The notes: generated by a model not told the origin, from the letters alone. 64,000 nucleotides of DNA from JAZBPO01 sp963691775 (GCA_963691775.1 OY829369.1:2356001-2420000); one strand, 5' to 3'. Shown: positions 46,093 through 54,934, numbered from the stretch's first letter. A program made the numbers and translations.

Positions 46093-47157
46093 ATGCGCCT
46101 GATCAGCCTGCTTCTCGTCATGCTCCCGCTCAGCGTCACTGCCCAGAACGCGAACGTGCCCGCGCCGAACGGGCAGCGCTTCGACTACTGCATCACGTGC
46201 CATGGCACCGAAGGCCGCGGTAATCGATCGATCAATGCGCCGCGCCTCGGCGGTCTCGGGGCCTGGTACATCGAAAACCAGCTGAACGCGTTCCGCGAGG
46301 GATGGAGAGGCGACCACCCGGACGACTACCACGGCGGAGAAATGCGGCCGATGGCAGTGGCGCTGGTCGGCGAGGCGCAGGTAAGAGCAGCCGCTGAGTA
46401 CTTCGCAGCCTTCCCGGTTCCGGAAACGACCGTGACCGTGCGCGGCAATGCCCGCCGTGGCGAAGCGCTCTATGCGACCTGCATTGCCTGTCATGGCGCC
46501 CGCGGCGAGGGCAACGAGGCCATGGCCTCCCCCCAGCTCGCCGGCCAGAACGATTGGTATCTCGAACGACAGCTCAACCACTTCCGCAGCGGCATCCGCG
46601 GTAGCGCACCACGCGACGCTCGAGGCGCGCAGATGGCAGCAATGTCGAGCATGCTCACAAGCGAAGAGCAGGTGAAAGACGTGGTGGCCTACATAAACAG
46701 CTTCACCGCAGACGTCACCGACGATCACCGGGTCCAGCAGAATCTCATAGGCAGCGACTTCCCGATCGCGCGCGCCGTTGAGGTGCCTGGCGCTTCCCAA
46801 CTCGTCTATCACTCCGGTCTGACGCCGCGACCGGCGAATCCGGAGGCAGAACAGTACAGTCGTGAGTACTGGGGCGATACGCAGGCGCAGGCGTTTACCG
46901 TCTTCGAGCGCATGGAAGCATCGCTCACCGAGCTCGGCGTGAGCCTGGACGACATCGTCCACATGACCGTCTTCCTCGTACCTGACCCGACCACAGGCCG
47001 CATGGACTTTTCCGGATTCATGGCGGCCTATACACAATACTTCGGCGACCGCGCCGGCCGCCTGAACCTGCCTGCCCGATCCGCAGTCGGGGTCGCACAG
47101 CTGGCTCGCCCGGGCATGCTGGTCGAAATCGAGGCGGTTTACTCGCGACCGGAGTAA
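46093..47157 (+). CDS. Di-haem cytochrome c fused to a RidA domain
   Basis: A 354-residue exported fusion. Signal peptide 1-18 (LLLVMLPLSVTAQ). Two class I cytochrome c domains follow, with haem sites CITCH at 33-37 and CIACH at 130-134. Candidate axial methionines are Met84/Met87 (GGEMRPM) and Met181/Met184/Met187. From about 215 to the end is a RidA domain strongly similar to the preceding gene (shared NLIGSDFPIARAVEVP), with substrate arginine Arg329 in NLPARSAV. The frame is continuous through the junction. The fusion places an electron acceptor and an imine hydrolase on one chain, beside an exported amine oxidase. Confidence 0.9.
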   Translation: MRLISLLLVMLPLSVTAQNANVPAPNGQRFDYCITCHGTEGRGNRSINAPRLGGLGAWYIENQLNAFREGWRGDHPDDYHGGEMRPMAVALVGEAQVRAAAEYFAAFPVPETTVTVRGNARRGEALYATCIACHGARGEGNEAMASPQLAGQNDWYLERQLNHFRSGIRGSAPRDARGAQMAAMSSMLTSEEQVKDVVAYINSFTADVTDDHRVQQNLIGSDFPIARAVEVPGASQLVYHSGLTPRPANPEAEQYSREYWGDTQAQAFTVFERMEASLTELGVSLDDIVHMTVFLVPDPTTGRMDFSGFMAAYTQYFGDRAGRLNLPARSAVGVAQLARPGMLVEIEAVYSRPE

Positions 47158-47161
47158 GCCC

Positions 47162-48235
47162 GTGACCGGCGCAGCCCTGATCGTAGGTGCAAGCGGAGTC
47201 GTGGGCCGCGCCGCGCTCGCACACTTCGCACGAGAAGGAGTCGCAATCGGCGCCTCGAGACGCCCTCCCGCCGGGCTCGAAGCGCCGCACGTCGCGGTAG
47301 ACCTGAGCGATGCCGCGGCTGCTCGCGCCTTGATCACTGAACTTCCTGCGATCGATCGGGTCGTCTTCGCCGCCCTTTATGAGAAACCCGGGCTGCTGGC
47401 GGGCTGGGTCGAAGCGGATCAGATCGAAACCAATCGGACCCTGCTCGCACATTGTCTCGATGCCCTCGCGGGCCATCCCATCAGACACATCAGCCTGCTT
47501 CAGGGCACCAAGGCATACGGCGCCCACGTCCAGCGCATGCGCGTACCGGGACGCGAACGCGAGCCGCGCGTGCCTCACCCGAATTTCTACTGGTTACAGG
47601 AGGACCTTTTGCGCGCCCGCGCCGAGGAGCGCGGTTTCGCATACACCATCTGGCGACCTCCGGTGATCGTCGGCCATGCGCTGGGCGCCCCAATGAACGT
47701 GCTGGCGGCCCTTGCGGCCTATGCCACCATCGCCCAGGAGACCGGAGAGGGCTTCGCTTTTCCTGGCGGAGCCTGCAGCCCCATTGACGCGATCGACACC
47801 CGGTTGCTCGCTGCGGCCCTGGCCTGGGCGCCAGGCGCTGATGCAGCGCGCAACGCCACCTTCAACGTAAGCAATGGCGACGTTCTGTACTGGCCGGATC
47901 TCTGGCCCGCACTCGCGCACGCCTTTGGCATCGAAGCGGCAACGCCAGAGCCCCGCGCACTGGCCGAGTGGCTGCCGGCGCGTGCTGGCGTCTGGCAGGA
48001 GGTATGTGCACGCGAAGGCCTGAGCGCTCCGAGCCTTGAGGATTTCTTAGGCGATTCAGCCATTTATGCCGATATGCTTTTCGGCCATGGGCGAGATCTC
48101 CCGCCCCCCTCTACGCTGCTTTCAACCATCGCGCTGCGCAAAGCAGGTTTCAGCGAGTGCGTCGACAGTGAGGACATGTTCCAGGACTGGATAGAGCAGC
48201 TTCGACGGGCGCGCATCATACCCGCCAGAGGCTGA
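47162..48235 (+). CDS. Extended SDR, PRISE-like (progesterone 5-beta-reductase/iridoid synthase type)
   Basis: A 357-residue NAD(P)-binding protein. The Rossmann motif is VGASGVVG at 8-15, followed by SRRPP, suggesting NADPH. LLQGTKAYG and NFYWLQEDLL match the two signature regions of PRISE reductases, which carry the catalytic Lys and Tyr. The usual NFYY reads NFYW here, so one of the tyrosines is a tryptophan. Such enzymes reduce enones or activated alkenes. It has a GTG start four bases after the cytochrome fusion stop and is probably cotranscribed. It may process the carbonyl product of amine oxidation, by context only. Confidence 0.78.
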   Translation: MTGAALIVGASGVVGRAALAHFAREGVAIGASRRPPAGLEAPHVAVDLSDAAAARALITELPAIDRVVFAALYEKPGLLAGWVEADQIETNRTLLAHCLDALAGHPIRHISLLQGTKAYGAHVQRMRVPGREREPRVPHPNFYWLQEDLLRARAEERGFAYTIWRPPVIVGHALGAPMNVLAALAAYATIAQETGEGFAFPGGACSPIDAIDTRLLAAALAWAPGADAARNATFNVSNGDVLYWPDLWPALAHAFGIEAATPEPRALAEWLPARAGVWQEVCAREGLSAPSLEDFLGDSAIYADMLFGHGRDLPPPSTLLSTIALRKAGFSECVDSEDMFQDWIEQLRRARIIPARG

Positions 48236-48334
48236 CGTCTGCTGCAATGCGCAATCGCGCATCGTTCAACTTGATTCCGGCGCGTCCGACACTAGAATGG
48301 CGCGTCGCCAAAGCCACACACAGAGTCGAGATTC

Positions 48335-48658
48335 ATGGCCTTTCAGCGGGTTGCGATCACGGGCACCCTGATCCTGTTCGGCGCGATAAGCGCCTTGACG
48401 GCTTCCGCCGCCGACGCCGATCGCGGTGCGGATCTCGCGTGGAAGTATCACTGCACGACGTGCCACGGCAATGTTGGCGTCACGCGTGACGCGCGCTATC
48501 CGCATCTTGCGGGCCAGTCGGAGGTGTATCTCGCTTCGCGTCTGAAGTACTTCCGCGACGAGACCGAGCCGATGAATCAGATGAACGGCCAGGCACGCCC
48601 GCTGTCCGACGCCGACATCGACGATCTAGCGGCCTACTTCGCCGCGCAGCGCCGCTGA
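48335..48658 (+). CDS. Periplasmic cytochrome c (mono-haem)
   Basis: A 107-residue small cytochrome with a cleavable signal (TLILFGAISALTASA) and one haem site CTTCH at 40-44. The C-terminal half (YPHLAGQSEVYLASRLKYFRD, then LSDADIDDLAAYFA) is typical of c4/c553-like domains, with methionines in the MNQMNG segment as likely axial ligands. It follows the PRISE-like gene by 99 bases and is followed 10 bases later by another cytochrome. It is a plausible electron carrier for the amine-oxidising cluster. Confidence 0.88.
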   Translation: MAFQRVAITGTLILFGAISALTASAADADRGADLAWKYHCTTCHGNVGVTRDARYPHLAGQSEVYLASRLKYFRDETEPMNQMNGQARPLSDADIDDLAAYFAAQRR

Positions 48659-48668
48659 GGACGACCCG

Positions 48669-48989
48669 ATGAACCTTAAGCGAATCCTCGGCCTCGCGGC
48701 CATCACCGCCACGACGCTGCTCGCCGGATGCGAACGCCCAGCCGATTCGGTCGAAGACGCCGGCGCAGCCCTTGCTACCGAGAAAGGCTGCGTGGCATGC
48801 CACGGCCTGAACGGTAAGGGCACGATTCCCATGAACCCGACGATTGCGGGCCAGTGGCCGAGCTACCTGCGCACGCAGCTGCAGAAGTATCGCGACAACG
48901 AGCGTATCAACGCGATCATGAATGGCCAGGCGGCATCCCTCACGGACGCAGACATCGATCTCCTCGCGGCCTATTACGCCAGCCGCTGA
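48669..48989 (+). CDS. Lipid-anchored cytochrome c (mono-haem)
   Basis: A 106-residue cytochrome with a lipoprotein signal (lipobox LAGC, Cys21) and one haem site CVACH at 41-45. The body (NPTIAGQWPSYLRTQLQKYRDN and LTDADIDLLAAYYA) is homologous to the preceding cytochrome, suggesting duplication. Membrane anchoring would suit a carrier between soluble donors and the terminal oxidase. It ends 20 bases from the convergent sirtuin gene. Confidence 0.88.
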   Translation: MNLKRILGLAAITATTLLAGCERPADSVEDAGAALATEKGCVACHGLNGKGTIPMNPTIAGQWPSYLRTQLQKYRDNERINAIMNGQAASLTDADIDLLAAYYASR

Positions 48990-49009
48990 GCGCATCTACT
49001 GAGGCGCGC

Positions 49010-49876
49010 TCAGCGCGCCTCGAGTGCCTCGAACAGCTCCACCACGCCCACCCGGAGGCGCAGATTCAAAAGGTCGTCTGCGCGCGTGCGTCCGCGAGTA
49101 ACGGACGCCATCGGCTTGCCAAGCTCCGCCATCCGACGCGGAAAGCGGAAGCCCGAATACACCATCAGGGAAGAGCCGAGCACGAGCAGCGCATCTGCTC
49201 GCTCGAGGGCGGCATAACAGCGCTCCACGCGCGCCTTCGGCACCGCTTCACCGAAAAAGACCACGTCAGGCTTCAGCATGCCGGCGCAGCGCGTGCACGC
49301 AGGCACCGTAAACGCCTCGAGATCCGAATCGCGCAGATCTGCATCTCCGTCAGGGCGGATTTCCGTACTCACGCCGCGATGACCCGGGTTCGCAAGTTCC
49401 AGGCGCGCTTGCATGTCGCTGCGGCGGCTGACGTCTCCGCAGTTGAGGCAGACAACCCGGTGGATGCTGCCATGGAGCTCTACGACCCCTTCGCTGCCGG
49501 CGCGCTGATGCAGCCCGTCAACGTTCTGCGTGATAAGTAACTCAATGCGACCGGCGCGCGCGAAGTCGACCAACCAGCGATGGGCTGCATTGGGCGGAGC
49601 TCCGGCCATGAGCGGAAAACCCTGGAGGCTTCGTGCCCAGTAGCGCCGCCGCCAGTAAGGATCCGAGACAAAATCTTGATATTGGACCGGCCGCCGCTGA
49701 CGCCAGCTACCATCAGCGTCACGGTAGGCCGGGATTCCGGAATCGGTCGAACAGCCCGCGCCCGTGAGGACCACGAGCCGCTCATGCTCCGCAAGAAACG
49801 ATCTAAACGACGCCAGCGCCTCCCCGAGATCCTCGTGGGTGGCGGCTTCGGGGGCGGGTGGAAAGCGGATAACCAA
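49010..49876 (-). CDS. SIR2-family NAD-dependent protein deacylase
   Basis: A 288-residue sirtuin. NAD-binding GAGCSTDSGIPAYR, TQNVDGLHQRAG and the catalytic histidine in ELHGS are present. The zinc site has CLNC and CTRC. The length and the 36-residue insertion between the cysteine pairs are like the class II/SIRT4-type branch. It removes acyl groups from lysines, or may ADP-ribosylate. The start is a TTG at 49876; no ATG lies upstream before a stop, and the ribosome site is weak. Confidence 0.87.
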   Translation of the reverse strand: MVIRFPPAPEAATHEDLGEALASFRSFLAEHERLVVLTGAGCSTDSGIPAYRDADGSWRQRRPVQYQDFVSDPYWRRRYWARSLQGFPLMAGAPPNAAHRWLVDFARAGRIELLITQNVDGLHQRAGSEGVVELHGSIHRVVCLNCGDVSRRSDMQARLELANPGHRGVSTEIRPDGDADLRDSDLEAFTVPACTRCAGMLKPDVVFFGEAVPKARVERCYAALERADALLVLGSSLMVYSGFRFPRRMAELGKPMASVTRGRTRADDLLNLRLRVGVVELFEALEAR

Positions 49877-50225
49877 GGCAGGCCCTGCGCACGCGGCGAT
49901 CGCGAAGTCTATGAAGCTACCGGGACCGCTTCAATCGCTGGCGGCAGGCACAGCCGCCTGACCATCGCACGCCTCATGCCCCAGGCCAGCTGGACGGCAA
50001 AGGCTCGGCATTCATCGGCGCGCGATTGCAGCATGGATCTCGCATCGGCACCGGTCGACGTTGTCGATGAGGAACGATCCCCGTACGCGCCTTTGGTCGA
50101 CTTGCGAGCGCCGCGGAGCCGCCAAGCGCAAAACGGCTTGGCGCCGATGGTGCTCGCGCCCGCGCCCAGCTCGCAGCGACAGGAATCGACGGGCGGTGAG
50201 TGTCCTCAGCGCTACGAGCGCTGGC
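49877..50225. other. Intergenic region between sigma factor and sirtuin
   Basis: These 349 bases separate two minus-strand genes. I found no convincing ORF, RNA gene or terminator stem. Open frames on the plus strand here are antisense continuations without ribosome sites. Confidence 0.35.
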
Positions 50226-51746
50226 TCAGTCACCGAGAAGTTCGCGCAGCGCCGGCGCACGTACCCTAAGTTCCGCCAGCGCTTCCCGCTCGATGCGTCG
50301 CACGCGATCTCGTGACATGCCGAGTGCAGCGCCTACTTCAAGAAGCGTGTGCTCGCGCCCGGTACCGATCCCGTAGCGCAAGCGCAGGACATCGGCGGCC
50401 TGCGCATCGAGCAAGCCGAGCAGCTGTGCAGCGGCGCGTTCGATGAAGATCGCGTCAGCATCAGTTTCCGGCGCCGGGCCATCGCCGGTCGTAACACGAC
50501 TACCGAGCGTTTCGTCAGCACGCTCACCGACGGGTAGGTCGAGCGAAACCGGTTCGGGCGCAAGATCGAATGCCTGGCGCAGACGCGCCTCGGGCGCGAG
50601 GCCCATGGCAAGGAACTCAGCAAAGGAGGGTTCTCGGCCGTGCAAAGTCAAATGCCGCGCCGAAATCGCCCGAATACGCTGAACAAGATCGACCATCTGC
50701 TGAGGCAGCCGGATCGAGCGACCGTGCTCGGCCACCGCGCGCGTGACCGCTTGGCGAATCCACCAAGTGGCATAGGTCGAGAAGCGGAAGCCACGACGAT
50801 GATCGAACCGCTCCACAGCACGCAGCAAGCCGATGTTGCCCTCCTGCACGAGGTCCGAGAGATCAACGCCCCGACCGATATAACCACGGGCAATCGAGAT
50901 GACGAGGCGGAGATTCGCTCGCACCATGCGGCCGCTCAGTTCAAACACCCTGGCTTCCGCATCGGCTAGCACGCGGCCTCGCTCGAGCAAATCCTCCGGC
51001 TCGAGGCCAAGCGTTACGGCAGCGGCCTGCTGCAGGCGCCATTCGGGTTCGAGCTGCGCTTTCAGCGCCTCTGCAGCCGCCGGAGTAAGCCGCCTTCGGC
51101 GAGCCCAGCCCTCCAGGCAGGCTGCGTCGATGCCACCGCGAGGGATCTGCTCAAGTTCGCGGACAGCAACGCCCGCCGTAAATCGGCACAGCTGCCGGAT
51201 GCTGCGTTCAGCCTCAGTAACGGCGCCGAACGCTTGCTGGAAAGGCGCCGCGAATGGCCGTATTCCGACCGCCCGCCAGCGGATTGCGGCGAATTGACGC
51301 AGGAGCCACTGGCGCGCAAGAACGCGCTGGCGATCGTCGAGACCCGCTCTGCGCTCCGAGGCAGCCAGGGCAAGCAAGCGCTCCATGGCTCGCACGGTCT
51401 CTTGCGACCCTCCGCCTCGAGCCGGATCCTGGGGCGCCCCACCCTGTAGACCGCCATCTGCTTGCTGTGAGGCAGGCGTCTCATGCGAGTCATCGCCTTC
51501 AAGAACCCCGTCGACCAGTCCTTGCCCGCGCCCACCGGCGGCCAGATCCGCCGTGAGGCGTTTACAAATGGCCTGCACCAACCCCGGAACAAGCGCGAGC
51601 GCGCGCGCCCAGTCGCCGCGTGCATCGGCGAGCTCCGCCGCCAGGGCGCGCTCGCTGCGGGCGTCGAGCAGTGGGTGCCTGCCCACCTCCGCAAGATACT
51701 GATCCAAACTGCCGGCGCTTCCACCATGCGTCCTAGATACGCTCAT
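50226..51746 (-). CDS. Atypical RpoD-like sigma-70 family factor
   Basis: A 506-residue sigma factor. Region 1.2 (SLDQYLAEVGRHPLL) starts at residue 13, with no acidic region 1.1. A long variable section of about 240 residues follows, rich in Gly/Gln early and helical later. Region 2 is at about 275-350 (ANLRLVISIARGYIGRG, DLVQEGNIGLLRAVERFD, FSTYATWWIRQAV). Region 3 follows, then region 4.2 (LLEVGAALGMSRDRVRRIE). RpoS is about 330 residues and RpoH about 285, so the size is RpoD-like, yet region 1.1 is absent and 4.2 differs at recognition-helix positions. Probably an alternative (group 2) factor of unknown regulon. Confidence 0.82.
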   Translation of the reverse strand: MSVSRTHGGSAGSLDQYLAEVGRHPLLDARSERALAAELADARGDWARALALVPGLVQAICKRLTADLAAGGRGQGLVDGVLEGDDSHETPASQQADGGLQGGAPQDPARGGGSQETVRAMERLLALAASERRAGLDDRQRVLARQWLLRQFAAIRWRAVGIRPFAAPFQQAFGAVTEAERSIRQLCRFTAGVAVRELEQIPRGGIDAACLEGWARRRRLTPAAAEALKAQLEPEWRLQQAAAVTLGLEPEDLLERGRVLADAEARVFELSGRMVRANLRLVISIARGYIGRGVDLSDLVQEGNIGLLRAVERFDHRRGFRFSTYATWWIRQAVTRAVAEHGRSIRLPQQMVDLVQRIRAISARHLTLHGREPSFAEFLAMGLAPEARLRQAFDLAPEPVSLDLPVGERADETLGSRVTTGDGPAPETDADAIFIERAAAQLLGLLDAQAADVLRLRYGIGTGREHTLLEVGAALGMSRDRVRRIEREALAELRVRAPALRELLGD

Positions 51747-51942
51747 CAGCCGGGCCCGGACGCTGTCTTTTCATGCTTTGGGAAAGGGACTAACTCTGTT
51801 GATTCACGCGCCAGCGGTGTATGTCCACACAGCATTCTCCTCGGCAGGGCGAATGCCGGCATGCATGCCGGCCGCGTGAACCGTTGCGCTCTGCACCGGG
51901 AAGCCCCTGAAGCTTCCACGCCTTGGGGCTGCGGGCAGCGCA

Positions 51943-52791
51943 TCAAGCGTAGCCGGGTCGCGCGCCCAGCCAGAGGGCGAGCGCCCCTTCAGGTTCCCCG
52001 GCGGCCCAGAAGAACGGATTCAGCACCGTATCCGGCTTGTTGTAGGCCACAGGGCCTGCGCCGAACACGCGTACGACACCACCCGCGGCCATGACGACGG
52101 CTTCGGCCGCGGCGATGTCCCATTCCGACGTTGGGCCGACGCGCGGATACGCGTCGCAGGCGCCACGGGCGATCTCGACCAACTTCAAGGAACTGCCAGC
52201 CTCCCGTTCTTCAAGGCCCGGGAAATCCGCCTTCATGTCGCCGATGAGCGCTTCCAGAGCCTCTGAACGATGGCTGCGCGATGCCATGACCATGGGCGCC
52301 TCCGGGCAGGGTCGACACCGAATCTGTTTCGATGAGCCGGTTGCCAGATCGATTTCCTCGGCAATGCCATCCGCCACACGGCCGAGGTAGATCTGACCGC
52401 GCGCAGGTACGCCCACGACACCGAGCGTCGGACGACCCTTTTCAATAAGCGCAACGTTGACCGTGAATTCGTCGTTGCGATTCACGAACTCGCGGGTGCC
52501 GTCGAGCGGATCGACGATCCAGCAGGCCTCCCATCCTGCGCGCGTCGGGCCATCAAACTGATCCCCCTCCTCCGAAAGAACGGGAATACGTGGCTCCAAA
52601 GCCTCGAGGCGCTCGACGAGAATCTCGTGCGCCGCGAGGTCCGCCTCCGTAACCGGCGAGTTATCGGCCTTGCTGGCAACGCCGAGGTCGTCACGACGAT
52701 AGACCTCCAGGATCGCGTCGCCTGCGACGCGGGCCATGTCCACAAGCGCGTCGCCAAGACGAGCGTAGTCGATACTGTCGAAAGGTCTCAT
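51943..52791 (-). CDS. cysQ: 3'(2'),5'-bisphosphate nucleotidase CysQ
   Basis: A 282-residue inositol-monophosphatase-fold enzyme that recycles PAP from sulfate assimilation to AMP. Metal-site motifs are SEEGD, DPLDGTREF and WDIAAAEAV. The DGTREF form and the KADNSPVTEAD segment are typical of CysQ. Length is slightly above the 246 of E. coli. It is divergent from the yrfG-like gene, with about 140 bases between their starts; cysQ is often found near the nudE-yrfG block in gammaproteobacteria. Confidence 0.9.
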   Translation of the reverse strand: MRPFDSIDYARLGDALVDMARVAGDAILEVYRRDDLGVASKADNSPVTEADLAAHEILVERLEALEPRIPVLSEEGDQFDGPTRAGWEACWIVDPLDGTREFVNRNDEFTVNVALIEKGRPTLGVVGVPARGQIYLGRVADGIAEEIDLATGSSKQIRCRPCPEAPMVMASRSHRSEALEALIGDMKADFPGLEEREAGSSLKLVEIARGACDAYPRVGPTSEWDIAAAEAVVMAAGGVVRVFGAGPVAYNKPDTVLNPFFWAAGEPEGALALWLGARPGYA

Positions 52792-52931
52792 CGGGTGCGG
52801 CTCCGCTTTGCGTCGATGGAAATCGTCAAGAGGCCCAGCGCAGCCCCTCGTCGCGAGACGTCGAGCGGTCCTTGAACCCTGCTTGGGACCCCATTATATC
52901 TCCGCCTCTTCGCTTCGACCGCTTCCCGCCC

Positions 52932-53612
52932 ATGCCCCTTGCTCCTGCGCTGCCCTGGCGTGAGATCGACACGGTGCTCCTCGATATGGACGGCACCCTG
53001 CTCGATCTGCGCTACGACACAACGTTCTGGCTGGCATATCTGCCCGCGCGCTTTGCAGCGCATCACGATGTCACAGAGGACGTCGCGCACGTAGCCGTGC
53101 AGCACCTGATGACAGAGGCGCGATCGCGCCTGGATTTCTACTGCTTCGATTGGTGGTCCGACGCCACTGGGTTGGATATCGTTGCCATGAAACCTGACCT
53201 CGCGCATCTCATTCGCTTTCGGCGCGGCGCCGAGGCGTTTGTATCTGTCGTGCGAGCGTCCGGCCGTCGCGCCATGATCGTCACCAACGCCCACCGAGCA
53301 GGGATCGCTCTGAAAAATCGCATCACGGGCATTGCCAATCTCGTTGACGCGCTCGAATGTGCCCATGACCACGCGTATCCGAAAGAGCACGCAACATTCT
53401 GGCGGCGCGTACATAAGCGCCTTGCGTTCGACCCTGCACGAACCCTGCTCGTCGACGACAATCTCGAGGTGCTCGCCTGTGCGGAACGATTCGGTATCAG
53501 GCACCTGCGCGCGATCGCCCGGCCGGACTCCGGCCAGCCGTATCTTACGGATCTGCCGTATCCTGCCGTAGACGACCTCACCGAAATGCTCGCGGGTTTT
53601 CCGGATGACTGA
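52932..53612 (+). CDS. yrfG: HAD hydrolase, YrfG-like GMP/IMP nucleotidase
   Basis: A 226-residue haloacid-dehalogenase phosphatase. Motif I is LLDMDGTLLDL, motif II IVTNAHR and motif IV LLVDDNLEV. E. coli YrfG, a purine nucleotidase, is 222 residues and shares the gene order yrfG-hslR-hslO. ATG 52932 fits that length; a TTG 20 codons earlier is possible. Its end overlaps the hslR start by eight bases. Ribosome site is weak. Confidence 0.85.
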   Translation: MPLAPALPWREIDTVLLDMDGTLLDLRYDTTFWLAYLPARFAAHHDVTEDVAHVAVQHLMTEARSRLDFYCFDWWSDATGLDIVAMKPDLAHLIRFRRGAEAFVSVVRASGRRAMIVTNAHRAGIALKNRITGIANLVDALECAHDHAYPKEHATFWRRVHKRLAFDPARTLLVDDNLEVLACAERFGIRHLRAIARPDSGQPYLTDLPYPAVDDLTEMLAGFPDD

Positions 53613-54003
53613 CCCCTCCCAGCGCGTTCGCCTGGACAAATGGCTCTGGGCCGCCCGTTTCTTCAAGACGCGCGCAAAGGCGAAGGACGCAATCGACGGC
53701 GGCAAGGTCGAGTGCGACGGCGTGCGTGCAAAGCCCGCCAAGGAAATCACCGTTGGCGCCGAGCTGCGCATCCGTCAGGGCTTCGATCTGAAGGTGGTGC
53801 GCGTCACTGGCCTGTCGAACCAGCGGCGTGGCGCCGCAGAGGCCATGAGGCTGTACGAGGAAACATCTGAAAGCATCGCAAAGCGCGAACGCGAGGCTGA
53901 ACGCCGCCGCGCGCAGCGCGCCATGTTCGACCTGCCGGATCAGCGCCCCGACCGACGCGACCGGCGCACCCTTGAAAAGATAAAGAAGGAAGGCGGTTTC
54001 TGA
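53605..54003 (+). CDS. hslR: Heat shock protein 15 (ribosome-recycling S4-domain protein)
   Basis: A 132-residue S4-type RNA-binding protein: RLDKWLWAARFFKTRAKAKDAI opens the S4 domain, and a basic tail rich in Arg/Lys ends it. Hsp15 binds stalled 50S subunits carrying nascent chains and helps recycle them after heat shock. E. coli HslR is 133 residues. The ATG lies inside the end of the upstream gene, so translation is coupled. hslO follows after four bases. Confidence 0.92.
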   Translation: MTDPSQRVRLDKWLWAARFFKTRAKAKDAIDGGKVECDGVRAKPAKEITVGAELRIRQGFDLKVVRVTGLSNQRRGAAEAMRLYEETSESIAKREREAERRRAQRAMFDLPDQRPDRRDRRTLEKIKKEGGF

Positions 54004-54007
54004 TCCC

Positions 54008-54934
54008 ATGGCGGCAACGACCCGAGACAGCATTCGACGCTTTCACTTCCCGGAACTCGATATCCGCGGCGAAATCGCGCGCCTCGACGAGACCTGGGCC
54101 GCAGTGAACGCCGCCCATGACTACCCCCTGCCGGTACGGCGTCTCCTTGGCGAACTGCTGGCCGCGACAGCGCTCCTCGCAAACACGATCAAGCTCGATG
54201 CGACGCTCACGGTTCAGGCCTCCGGGGATGGGCCACTGGCGGTGCTTATGGCCGAATGCCGCAACGGCGAAACGCTACGTGGGATCGCGCGCCTGCGCGG
54301 CGAGGTGGACGGGCTGCTTCCTCCGGACGAGGTCGCCATGGGCACTGAACTTCTCGGCAAGGGCCTCGTCACGATCACGATCCGCCCGGAAGGCGGAGAG
54401 CCCTATCAGGGGATCGTACCGCTGACCGGCGCCACCATCGCCGAGGCCGTGGAAGGCTATTTCGCCCAGTCGGAGCAGATTCCCACGCGTCTGTGGATTT
54501 CTGCAGCGGGCGATCGCGTGGCCGGACTGCTCGTCCAGGCGCTGCCTCCGGAGCTGACGAGGAAGACGCTCTCGGACAGGCAGCGGGAAGAAGACTTCAA
54601 GCGAATAACGCTGCTCGCCGCTACCGTGGGCGCCGAGGAACTGCGGACCACCGAGGCTGAGACGCTTCTGCATCGCTTGTTCCACGAAGAGCAGGTTCGC
54701 CTGCAAGCGCCGGACGGTCTGGCCTTCCGCTGCACCTGCTCCCGCGAGCGCACGCGCGAGGCCATGCGCACGCTCCCGCGGAGCGAACTCCAGGCGATCC
54801 TCGACGAGGACGGTTTCGTGGAGATGGACTGCCAGTTCTGCCATGAAAAATACCGCTTCGACGCGATCGATCTTGAGCTGGCATACCGCGCTGGACCGGA
54901 AGCGGAGGGCGCAGGAAAGGACGCGCCCCACTGA
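54008..54934 (+). CDS. hslO: Redox-regulated chaperone Hsp33
   Basis: A 308-residue Hsp33. The redox switch CTC near 239-241 and CQFC about 30 residues later fits the CXC-X27-32-CXXC zinc motif. The N-terminal domain has ANTIKLDATLTVQASGDGP and ARLRGEVDGLLPPDE segments typical of the family. Oxidation releases zinc and activates holdase function. It is in operon with hslR. Slightly longer than the 292 residues of the E. coli protein. Confidence 0.93.
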   Translation: MAATTRDSIRRFHFPELDIRGEIARLDETWAAVNAAHDYPLPVRRLLGELLAATALLANTIKLDATLTVQASGDGPLAVLMAECRNGETLRGIARLRGEVDGLLPPDEVAMGTELLGKGLVTITIRPEGGEPYQGIVPLTGATIAEAVEGYFAQSEQIPTRLWISAAGDRVAGLLVQALPPELTRKTLSDRQREEDFKRITLLAATVGAEELRTTEAETLLHRLFHEEQVRLQAPDGLAFRCTCSRERTREAMRTLPRSELQAILDEDGFVEMDCQFCHEKYRFDAIDLELAYRAGPEAEGAGKDAPH

